This document shows positions 1 through 10,484 of a DNA stretch of 64,000 nucleotides, piece by piece. Source of the stretch: Dryas octopetala (lineage: Eukaryota > Streptophyta > Magnoliopsida > Rosales > Rosaceae). Numbering within the stretch: position 1 is the first letter of the stretch; each line of letters opens with the position of its first letter. A program made the position numbers and the translations under genes. The notes under the pieces are model-generated. The model made no database searches. It worked only from the letters and a program-made list of their open reading frames with translations, and had not been told where the DNA came from. The stretch covers positions 19,700,910-19,764,909 of the forward strand of contig OY992839.1 of the NCBI GenBank assembly GCA_963921425.1. Direction: 5' to 3'.

Positions 1-237
1 TTAGTAGAAAAAGGTCCTAGAAGAGAAAATAATCTCCAATTTCCTTTGGATAGTAATTTTTAGGTATTTTTCTTATGCATATTATGTTAGAAAATTATCA
101 AATGGTGAAAATCAAGATAGGAAATGGCTAGTGTACTCAAAAGATGTGGACAAAGTCTACTGTTTTTGCTGCAAGTTGTTTAAATCATGTAACAATAAAA
201 GTCTTTTAGCAAGTGAAGAAGTTAGAGATTGAAAACA
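1..237 (+). pseudogene. hAT transposase, N-terminal zinc-finger part (broken)
   Basis: This is the 5' fragment of a hAT-type transposase whose remainder resumes at 5038. Around 120-183 the forward reading gives a Lys/Trp-rich stretch followed by YCFCCKLF, which resembles the TTF-type zinc finger preceding DUF4371 in plant 'zinc finger MYM-type protein 1-like' hAT transposases. Upstream of it the frame is broken by stops and shifts. The fragment ends in a reading (DWKH-like, with a disrupted Trp codon) that continues naturally at 5043 (LSERL-like), so the 4.8 kb between is an insertion. The beginning lies outside the window. Family assignment rests on the combined reading with 5038-6956. Confidence 0.6.
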
Positions 238-3200
238 TGTAACGACCCGACCCAAAGTTGACTTTTAAAAATAATGGACTTTCGTCTTTGACTTTGGGCA
301 CGTTGAAAAGGTCTCGAGTCCACGAGTTCGTAGACACGCGGCACGCGTCAATCGGAGTTATGGTTTGAAAGATATGGGCGTTTGAAGCGAGGGGCAATTT
401 CGTAAAATGGACAAATTGGGTTTAAAAATTTAATTTTTCTAGAAGTTTCTCCCTCTTTCTAGAATATTCTCTCTCTCATTATTTACATCTCTCTCCCCGC
501 ACTCTCTCTCTCCCTCTCTCCCCGTGCCAGTCTCTCTTGCCCCTCACCCTCGCCGCGCCTGTCACCGGCGTGTGACGGCCCGTCCGATGGCGGCTGGGCT
601 CGGGTTTTGGCCTGCCGCCATCGCCTCCCTCCCCTCTCTCTCCCTATGGACTCCATTCCACCGGCCGATCACCCACGACGGAGAAACGACACAAAACAGG
701 GCCGAGCCACCCCGCCGGCGATCTGTGTTTTTCGACGGAGTTGCGGCGCCGGACCACCTGGGTTCTCTTCCCCAGGCCACGGCGAGTCTGCCCATGACCT
801 TCCCTCACGACGGTGACGCTCCACGACGACGATTCGACGCCACAAGGGTTGCGGCTGCACCACCGCGATTCTACTGTTCCGGCAGAAATTGGATGGCCAG
901 ACCTACTGGGCTTTGTTGCCTTCGTCATGGTGAGTTCAACCATGGTCTCCGTTCGTCCATACGAGGCTCCACGACGGAGCAATGAGCTCGGGAAGCCAAG
1001 CCAGCCGCCGGCTTCCGCCGCCGATTCCGGCGTTTCCGGCGAAAATTGGCCATCGATCCAGTTGACAAAATCGATCCTCTAGGTACGGGTAATCTTTCCC
1101 CTAAGGTGTTGATGTTAAATCTTGAAATTGGACTCAAATTCGTGTTGTTTTTGTGCAATTAAAGGTTCAATTATATGATTAGGATTGTATGGAGTTGAAT
1201 TTGGGTATTTTTAAGTTTGTGCCGCCGTTGCCACCGTCGGCTCCGCCACTTGTGGCGGCGGGTCGGGTGATTTTTCCTTGTCAATCAGCCTCCCCAGGAC
1301 ATCTAAAGGCCAATTCTAGGGTTTGTTTGCATATTGGTGAGTGTTTGTGTGTTGTTAGGGCTGGGCAGCCACCGTGCGTGGTGGTTACCGTCCATTTCGG
1401 TCGTTGAACGGAAGTTGTGAACTCTGAATATTTAAATGTTGGTTGTCTGGTCTTAACAGGTACATGGGCTCGAGAAATCTCATTCACGATGCCGTTATGC
1501 TGCCGGATTTGGTATCCGAGCAATGGCATCGTGAAGGATATTTCTGTCTTTTACGTAGATAAATTGTGAGTGAAACGTATCGGTCTTTTAATGTAGAGTA
1601 CCGTTAATAAATCGTCGGTTTTGTGTGAGTTGATGCTTTATGTTAAAGGAAGCCCAGTATAGGCTAGGGTTCAAACCATGAGAAGGAATTGACGAAAATT
1701 GAGACTAAAGGATTAAGTGAGGATTTAGCAATTATCATACAATAGACTGTGAGTAGGAATGACAAACAAGTGAGAAAGGGTCGTGAGTAGGAATGAATTT
1801 CAGAAAGGTTTCAGTATAGTTCAGGGTAGACTGTGAGTGGATCCTTGGTTTTCGAAATGTTTTGTACGTTTTATAATTTAACTCTTTTCTTGATTTATTT
1901 GAGTATGGACAGTTTTCTGGAAAAAGGTTTTGGTATTATTTTGGGGAAGTTTTATTAATGAATTTCTGTCCTTTAGAAAATGAGTTTGAATCGAGCAGCT
2001 TTCACAATTTGAGAATAATTTTATTTAAGCGGATTTATGGAAAGATTTAAATTTCAGTTTTTATCTGGAGGAGTAGTTTTGAGAGGTGGTTGATTGAGAT
2101 ATACAGAAGCGGTTTCAAACCGCCATACTAGTACCCCCTTCAGCAGGTATGTATTGCTCTGCACTAGCCTAGAGATGACTCGGCGGTGTACGACCAGCAC
2201 GCAGGTATATATTGCTCTGCACTCGCCTAGAGATGACTCGGCGGTGTACGACCAGCACTCGCTCTGCATTTGCCTAGTTGGCAGTGTACGACCAGCACTC
2301 GTTCTGCACTTGCCTAGTTGGCGGTGTATGACCAGCATGACATTTGCTCTGCACTTGCCTAACCGGCAGTGTATGACCAGCATCACAGCAGGTATAGATT
2401 TGCTCTGCACTTGCCTAGAGATGACTCGGCAGTGTATGACCAGCAGTTCCCCGGGTACTAGTGTGGCGTGAGATTTCAGTTTGTGGAGCATTTTGAGAAA
2501 TGAAATTACAACAGTAAATATTTTAAATGACAGTTTCAGTAGAGTTTTGTGTTTTTATTTCAGTTATTTTAACAGTTTTACAACTTGAAAATACTATTTT
2601 GTTAGTTTCTAGGATTTGTTATATTGGCTATTTTCCTTGTCAAAACAATTGTATTTATTTTTATTTAATCACTCACAAGCTCTAGGCTAGATTAAGGACA
2701 CGTTCAGCTGTATTGATGAAGTCAAGAATGAACAAAGACTCAAGGTATACTGCACTTCATTCATTTCATGAAAATAACAGTTTTTTGTCTATTTGACTAG
2801 TCATTCACTGATCATAAAGAACAATGTTTTTCACGTACAGTGGTTGATACTTAAGTCACAGTCACTACAGTGGGGTCATTTCGGGTTTTACTTTTAAAGC
2901 CCATTTCATTGAAAGCCCATGTTCTGTTTCTTACTAAACATGCATGTGCATTGCACATGGCTTGGTTCCCCTACTGTATCAATCAGATTTGATTGCTTCT
3001 TTGCCATTCACGCCACACACCTTCACACATCAGCACTATTCATCATCTTCCCCATTTCTGATTTTTGCAAAATAAAGCAAAATTCCTTTTTACAGCTCCT
3101 CATTCCTATCCTTAGTAATACTAGGATACCCCTCTAGGACACAGAGAATATGCCTCTCATTCGTCTCTTGTGGACAGCCATTGATTGGCTTCCACGTGGC

Positions 3201-5037
3201 TCGGGCAAACATGAAAGTTGCGTGGGTGTGTACGGGTATATGGCGCATTCCGTTCAGATCTTTTTGAGTGTGTGTTTGAGCATTTTGAGTGTGTATTTTT
3301 CGGGTTTCATGCCTGGGTATTTTTGAGGTTAAGTGCTCATCTTTAACAATTCAGAAAATGTTCTTTTAATTCTTCAAAAATCAAAAAGATTTTCTGAACT
3401 TGTTTTGTTTCATCTAAAATTCTAAATGGGTTTGAGTGTTTAAATCTTTTCATATATTCTTCAAACACATTCATTTTAGATTTTAGTTGAAGGATTCAAT
3501 ATCAACCTTTTCATGCCTCTAGCTTGAGAAGGTTGATGTTTTCTTTTTAAGAATCCTACATTGGCATATCATGTTCATGCATTGATGAATCTACTGGGCT
3601 TGGTGCGAATTGGTGCCATGAGTTGATGAGCTTGGAGTTGGAGCTGCCTTCTTCATGAATGACCGATTGCCTTGCTTATGGAAGTTGCACAAAGGGGTAA
3701 GAAAGCTGCCACTTAGTCTAGGACTTAGTGATTGAGCTTGTGTGCTGTGTGCTCCCTTTGTATTGAACTTCTTATTTAGTGGATTGCTTGGTCAGCTGGA
3801 AAGACCCCCAGTTTTTACCCTTTGTGGTTTTTCTGGGTGAACATCTTGTGTGCATTCGTCTTCCTTGTTTGTGTTGTTATGCTTACTGACTCACTCAACT
3901 TCTAAACACAAATCTGTACTGTAGCTATATGCTTGAAATTGATATATGTCTTATATAACTGTCTAGCTAATCACACACCACTGTAGTTGTGGATAACACT
4001 GGGATGCCTACTGTGATGGGTCCTCTGAGTGTATAGGATGTCACTTGATCCTTTGGTGTGTTTGATTTATGTTGTTTACAAAAGTGATTTTTGGTTTTTA
4101 GAAGTCAATCTGGAGTTTCATATTTTCGTTACTGAATCGTCTGAGTTGTGTTTGTTTGACTAATTCCTGAGTGATCACATAAATCAAAAATTGGGGTCCG
4201 ATCACTAAAAGTGAAATTAATCAAGTTTATTAAGTGAATAGATCACCTAAATTAAACTTTCATATTTAATCTTCAGAGTTCGAACCACAGATTTGAGATG
4301 ACTTAAAAATGGATTTGAGAAATAGTTTTAAAGTTGGAGGGTTTCAAAGAGCGTCGTGAGTGAAATTGGATAGATGTTTGTTTGTACCGTGTGTTGTATG
4401 GCTTTTATTCGTTAGGACTTGGGCTGGTTAGAACTTGGTAAGGTTTAGGCTTGAAGCTTGAGAAGGGAAGCGAGGGTGATTATGCCATGAGGTTATTAAT
4501 TAGGATGTGAATGTTTGAGGTTGATGTTGAGGTTAATAGTAACGATTAGGCAATTGATTTGCAAGAATACTTTATTATTATTATTGATGAGATTTGATGT
4601 GCATATGAGGAGTTTTTGATTATCTTGATGCTTGGATGATTGGTGGTGGAATGTTTTGTGATTAAGTAATTATGGATATTTTGTGGATTGTTTTTGAGTT
4701 TGGGGATTGAGAAAATTATTGAGGACAATTATTATGTCACTTCACTCATACGAGCTCTAGTGAGCTTACCGGGTTTGTCGTATAACCTGGTACACCATGG
4801 ATGTGGTGTAGGATTTGTGTTTTGCAGGTTAAGCAGGCTGAGAAAGCAGTGGGGAGAAGACGATGCAGTGGGACCCAGAGAGATTTATTTAATTGTTTTT
4901 ACTCAGTGGTTTGTTTAAAATGTTTTTGATAGAATTATATTTACTTATGTTGTTGTGCATGGCTCAAAAGTAAGAGAAAACAGATTTAACAGTTTGAAGT
5001 TCAGTATTTTCATGGGCCCGAGGTTCGGGGTGTTTCA
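238..5037 (+). mobile_element. Solo-LTR-like insertion of a TGTAACGACCCG gypsy family
   Basis: The element begins TGTAACGACCCGACCC and ends GGTGTTTCA. It is flanked by the perfect 5-bp direct repeat AAACA (233-237 and 5038-5042), the signature of retroviral-type integration. Its first ~1.4 kb and last ~700 bp closely match the LTR at 16453-18956, including a nearly identical ~200-bp stretch at 4820-5020. No primer-binding site, polypurine tract or coding domain is visible, so a solo LTR is the simplest reading. It is almost twice as long as its relative: 2094-2456 is a minisatellite and about 2480-4260 has no counterpart in the 16.4-kb copy and may be a further insertion. The GC-rich open frames near 520-1080 lie in the LTR and show no protein family. 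Confidence 0.75.
2094..2456 (+). repeat. Minisatellite inside the solo LTR
   Basis: About six imperfect tandem units of 45-65 bp, each containing versions of GCTCTGCACTTGCCTAG followed by GGCGGTGTACGACCAGCA. Units alternate between longer ones with AGAGATGACTCGGC and shorter ones lacking it. A different minisatellite occupies the comparable place in the LTR at 16453. Confidence 0.85.
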
Positions 5038-6956
5038 AAACATCTTAGTGAGAGGCTCTAACAATATGAGAATAGTATTGAGCATATCACTAACATGAAC
5101 ACTTGGAATGAATTGCGAATCAGATTGAACAAGAATGAAACAATTGATAAAAACATACAAGAACAGATTAAAGAAGAGAAACAAAGATGGAAACAAGTTT
5201 TAGTAAGAATAATTGCTGCTGTAAAATGTCTTGCTAAATGTAGTTTGGCTTTTCGTGGGACTAATGCTAAAATATACGAAGATAATAATGGTAATTTTTT
5301 GGGTTTGATTGAAATGATTGCAGAATTTGATTTAGTAATGAAAGATCATGTTCGACGCATTCTAGATCATAAGATTCATTATCACTATCTTGGTCCAAAA
5401 ATTCAAAATGAGTTGAATGCTTTGTTAGCCTTAAATATCATAAGTGAAATTATTAAAAAAATCAAAGAGGCAAAATATTTTTCAGTAATTTTTTATTGTA
5501 CTCCAGATGTAAGCCACCTAGAACAAATGACTTTGATAATACGGTGTGTAGACATATCTACTAGTCCAATAAAAGTACATGAGTACTTTTTAGAGTTTTT
5601 AAAAGTGGATGATACATCTGGATTGGGGCTTTTTAATGAATTACAAGCTGTACTACAATCTTTTAATCTTGATATTGATGATGTGAGGGGACAAGGTTAT
5701 GATAATGGGTCTAATATGAAAGGGAAACACCAAGGGGTACAAAAGAGGTTACTTGATATAAATCCTAGAGCTTTCTACATGTCATGTGCTTGTCATAGTA
5801 TTAATTTGTCTCTTAGTGATATGACACACTCTTTTGTTAAAGCGGTGTCTTTTTTTGGAATAATTCAACACATATATTGTCTATTTTCTAGTTCTTCAAA
5901 AAGATGGCAAATTTTACAAGATAATGTGCATGGTTTAACTGTAAAACCATTGTCTACAACACGTTGGGACAGTCAAATTAATAGTGTTAAAGCCATAAAA
6001 TATCAAGCTCCCCAAATAAGAGAAGCTTTGTTGGAAGTACATGAAAGTAGTGATGATGCCAAGTCAAAGAGTGAGCTGAAAGTTTAGCTAATGCACTTGA
6101 AAATTTTGAGCTTATACTTGGTATGACTATCTGGCATGATATTTTGTGTAGCATTAACATGGTTAGCAAAAAGTTGCAATCTAGAGATTTGTGTATTGAT
6201 GCTGCCATAGAACAATTGAAAGGGCTGATTTGATTTTTTGAAAAATATAGGGATAATGAGTTTGTTGTATCTGCCATTATTTTTGCCAAAAGCATTGCAT
6301 CTGATATGGGGATTGAACCTATTTTTCCTAAAAAACGTCAAACTCGTAGAAAAAAACAGTTTGATGAAAATGAACATGATGAGACAACACAATCAGTGGA
6401 AGAATCTTTTAGAGTTAACTATTTTCTGGTTGTTGTGGATATTGCTATTGCTTCATTAAAGAGTAGATTTAATCAATTGAAAACATATGAAGGTATTTTT
6501 GGTTTCTTGTTTGATTCAATAAAATTAACTTCATTAGATGATGATAAATTGAAAGAGTGTTGTGTTAATCTTGAGGCTGCTCTTAAACATAATATCTTGT
6601 CTGATGTTGATTCGAATGATTTATTTTCTGAATTGAGAGTATTACAAGTAGCTTTGCCAACAGAATTAAAGTCAACTATTGAAATTCTAGAGTTTGTAAA
6701 AGCTGCAGATTGTTATCCAAATGTATCAATTGTTTATAGAGTACTATTGGCTGTACCTGTGACTGTGGCTTCTGCTGAAAGAAGCTTTTCAAAATTAAAA
6801 TTGATAAAAACATACTTGCAGTCATCTATGTCATAGGAAAGGTTAAATGGATTGACAATCTTATATATTGAAAAGAATATGTTGGAAAACCTTGAAGTTG
6901 ATAATGTTATTGATGATTTTACTTCTAGAAATGCTAGAAGAAGTTATTTTCATTGA
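5038..6956 (+). pseudogene. hAT transposase, DUF4371 and hAT dimerisation part (broken)
   Basis: This continues the transposase interrupted at 237. The open stretch 5095-6087 contains [19 protein letters not shown] and the CHSINLSL and TRWDSQ motifs typical of DUF4371/RNase H-like hAT transposases. After a frameshift near 6075 and an in-frame TGA near 6230, the frame from 6306 carries the C-terminal hAT dimerisation signature, including VPVTVASAERSFSKLKL. A TAG at about 6834 interrupts it shortly before the natural end (RSYFH, then TGA at 6954-6956). At least one frameshift, two stops and the 4.8-kb insertion make it non-functional. The class is clear; the start of the gene lies left of the window. 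Confidence 0.85.
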
Positions 6957-7279
6957 CTGTTTTGGTCCTTATCTTATTGTAATTGTGTTTGTTAGGTAGT
7001 GCATTTGATCACATGGTTGCTCAGTTGTTGAAGAACTTCTTTTTGACAAGTCCAAGGGCTGCAACTTTAATTCTTTTTTGTTCAAAGTTTGTATGTTCAA
7101 AGGCCATGTAACTTTAATTATTTCTTGTTCAAAATTTGTATAAACTGTGATATCATCTTATGTTTAATGAAAATAATTTTTTTAAAAAATTTTCAAGAAA
7201 AAGTAAATGAAAAACATGTTTATAAAATTATATATATATTTTGTACAAAGGGCCCGTTTTAGATTTTTGCCCCGGACCT

Positions 7280-7302
7280 CTAAAATGTCAGGAACGGCAC
7301 TG
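7280..7302 (+). repeat. Right terminal inverted repeat of the hAT element
   Basis: The sequence ending GGAACGGCACTG reads on the minus strand as CAGTGCCGTTCCTGACATTT, the expected form of a hAT terminus. It lies ~350 bp after the transposase stop. The left end lies outside the window, so the 8-bp duplication cannot be checked. Confidence 0.6.
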
Positions 7303-7830
7303 GTCGCGGGCTGTGCGTCGGGTCGACCTAGTCGAGATAATTCACGTCGTGTCCAGCTCATTCAGACTGGAGTTCGTGCACCGTCGAGATTGGCGCTCAG
7401 CGAGTTAATTCCGTAGCTATCCACGAGTTCACAGTCATTCAGGCGAGTTCCCAGTCGGAGTTCACAGCTTCGTCGAAGTCTGTCGTGGTTCGAGTTCACG
7501 GTCGAGCGTGTAGGTCGGGGTCAAAGTCGCGGCTTCGTCAAGTTTGGAGCGTACGTTCGGGAGTGGGTTGCCGAGCTCCTGTTGAACTTGGTTGAGCACT
7601 CCGGTTAGAGGTTGCAGGTTGGGATTGCAGGTCGCATCTCGAACTCATAAGTCGCCCGTCGAGTTTGCGGCTTCGTCGAACTCTTATCTTCGCCCGTCGA
7701 GTTCGGAGTTTCTAGCTGCCTAGTTCGAGTTCGTGGGCGACGGGAGTTTGCAGCCAGTCAATCACGCGAGCGTGCAGGTCAGAGTTCGGAGCTCGGAGTC
7801 CTCTTCAAGTCTAGGCAGCAGCATAAATAA
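7303..7830. repeat. CpG-dense degenerate repeat block of unknown nature
   Basis: Immediately beyond the hAT end the composition jumps to GC-rich and CpG-rich. Recurring words are GTCGAGTTCG, GCGGCTTCGTCGAA and AGTTCACAGTC, in irregular spacing over ~530 bp. No long reading frame resembles a protein and no clean tandem period is evident by eye. It ends in AT-rich DNA with a short TA/TG run near 7880-7900. Possibly the body of a satellite-like or LARD-like repeat; no family recognised. Confidence 0.5.
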
Positions 7831-8990
7831 TTATGTATGCATTACACCACATCCTATATATCCCAACTCCCAACAAAAAAATATATATATGTGTGTGTGT
7901 TGTATACTTATTGTTGTCTCTAGTATTGCATGCCTACCAGTACCAGATCGATATATATAATGAACGAAATGAAGGGAATAACATATTGTTCTTATCCTTT
8001 TTGGCGGGTTTTAAGTCCAGCTTACAACTGTTTGCACTCATCCAAGTCGAGCTTGCAATTGCTTGGGTCCTGAGAGAATTAATCTTTTTAACTCCTTTAA
8101 TTGGGTTGAGCTTGCAACTACTGGAGCTTATCCATGTCTTGGCTCGAGAGCCCTGCATTGAAGATCAATCAAGCTCGTCGCATTGTTATGCTGTTTTGCA
8201 ATGGTTGCGTGTTTTCCCTAATCACGTTACCAAGAAACTATTGATATATGTATTTGGAGAGTACTTGAAAACTCCCAAATATTACATTATCGAAAAAGTG
8301 AGTAATCATAAAATTCGTCAATTTATTGAAATAAAAATCAAGAATCTTCTATGATTAGGGCCTTAGTTCCTGCCCCCATTATAGAGGACATCCGGAGCTT
8401 ATCTAATGGCCTTTCGTTCAGGCATTCCCACAGACGGCGCTATTTGTTGGGGCATAATTTCTCACATGGTGACAATTTGCCAACAATAATATTTCCTGGT
8501 GATTTTGAGAAGCCCGAATTCCATCTTTGATCGTCGTCCACGAAATCTGATGGGGGGTGTACCTGCCAAAAACACTTTGATGCCAAAGTAAAATTTCATC
8601 AGATAATCTCATTTCCTCCTCTTTGGAGGTAATTATAGGCTGATCATGCCTTGTTCTTCCCCTATCTTTCTCCTCCCCTTACCCATTAAATTGGTATTAA
8701 TCATGGCTTTAATAAAGAGATTTTTGTGGGATTCGCTTGTTGTGGTGGTAATCACCCACTTTCAGCCTTCATTAATCATATTTATCACGTGTTAATTAGC
8801 TTTTCTTGCTTAGTGGCTCATGATCTAGCTAGGATCATCCTTTGTTAAGCCCGATTGGTTTAACATAGCATTTTCTGGCCCAAAATGATTTGCCCCAATT
8901 TATATTGGCTTATTTTGTTATGTTTGATCCATGTGATTACTTTGGATCCCACATTACCATTCTTGGAGTGAATTCCGACAAAACAAACAT
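7831..8990. other. Non-coding stretch with probable retrotransposon remnant
   Basis: The long open frame at 7833-8354 has no recognisable domain and AT-rich composition. From ~8430 (GACGGCGC then TGTTGGGGCAT) to ~8983 (GAATTCCGACAAAACA) the text resembles sequence found at LTR boundaries of plant retrotransposons, including an 'acctgccaaaaacactttgatgcc' segment. No clear target duplication was found, so this is only a candidate remnant. Confidence 0.3.
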
Positions 8991-10484
8991 CTAAACCTTT
9001 TGGAATGAAATGTTAAGATTCTTTATTTTATATATATATTTTTGTGTACAAAATAAAAGGAGAAAGACAAGACAAAATAATAGTAAGCTTATGTGAGCTT
9101 GAGTTGGGGATGAACAAATATTAAAGCCTATAAAGGAGTATAGATTGTAGAACATGATAAGTATGATGATAGACAACTCAACCTTGTCTGTCAAACCTTT
9201 ACTATGAACATCTACACAAGAACACGTGTAAAGACAATTTCTTCAACATCTATACTCTATATGAGTAATCACACATAAGAAGTCTTCCTTAACTGTATCA
9301 ACAAAATAGAGACAACTGGAGAAGTAGATGAAGAAGATGTCAGATGGTGGGATAACTTAACAGAGGAAAAATATGAAGGAATAACACAAACACTGGAAGA
9401 CAATAACTGAGTACTATTTTCAAGTACAAAGTTTATAGCTGAACAATAAAGCCAAATTCTTCAAAATTCAGGAAAGGACAAACAAGGGACCACTAGGGCC
9501 ACATTTGTCCACTAGCAAAGGGTAAAAATGTCTAAATGGACCTTAGAGGAAAGAGAATCTCAAAATAGATCTTATAACATGTTTACTAATTCGTAATCGG
9601 AATCAAAATAAAGAATTGGATTTCGATTACGGATTACGGATTACGGATTACTCTTAAGTTTACTAATTATATGAGAATAAAAACATAAGTGAGGCCCACA
9701 TGAAATTAGAAATTCAACTCCTTATTTTGGAGGAATTTGATTCTTGGGTGGGAGGTTGTAATCCAATTATTTATTTTGGAGAAATTCAATTCCTTATTTT
9801 TTTTTTATTATACCCTCACATTATTAACTAGCATATAAAATAATTTATTTAAAACAAGGGCATTACATTAGAGGAAACCACCCTACTAAATACGATATGT
9901 GATTAAAAAGTGAATTGCTCCACGTTTCCAAGCTGACTGGCCTTATCTATTCTGGCCACACGGATCTGTATCTCCTATTCCATGCTTAAAAACCCACCGA
10001 CAATAGTCGCTTTGCAAATTAGGGAAATTACAGTTCAAGCAATTGTTTGCACATTTCAGTTGAGAAGTCATGTTCAAATTAACCAGAACCAGGTATTTAA
10101 GTGACCAAATTATCCTCACCCTTCTTTTTTATTCTCTTTGCTCCACCAGCTTCCCCTACCTTCATTCTCTACAAAGCACATGACACCAGCACAATGCTTT
10201 CTTGCAAAACCCAGTTGGTGAATCTGTAAGACTGCTTTTTACTTTGCTAGTATGCTTGTTATAGGTTCTCTGCTTGATGAGTCTTCTTCAAGTGCGCAAG
10301 TTTTCAAGTTTTGTTTTTGGTCTCTGCTTTGGCTGATCTGGTTTCGGTTAAGTAGGCAGTTATAGTTCGCTGATGGTTTATTGATATGTAAATGTGTTTC
10401 TTCTGGGTTGCCTACTTGCCTTAGCTTTTATTACTCATATGTGATTGCAATTGGAGCTCTTTTTCATCTGGGTGTGTTTACAAA
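8991..10484 (+). other. Intergenic DNA upstream of the TBL gene
   Basis: AT-rich, with no credible coding frame. A short array of three to four GGATTAC units lies at about 9625-9650. The last ~350 bp before the TBL start probably contain its promoter and 5' leader; pyrimidine-rich stretches occur at 10115-10190, but I cannot place the transcription start or a leader intron firmly. Confidence 0.5.

Noticed and set aside
524..1082. Several overlapping open frames on both strands
   Set aside because: They lie in the GC-rich part of the LTR-like element, overlap in several frames and show no domain.
2094..2456. Regularly spaced repeats, CRISPR-like at first sight
   Set aside because: Plant nuclear DNA inside an LTR; units are contiguous and imperfect, with no distinct spacers.
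7833..8354. 173-codon open frame
   Set aside because: No family resemblance; the start lies in AT-rich text and composition is not codon-like.
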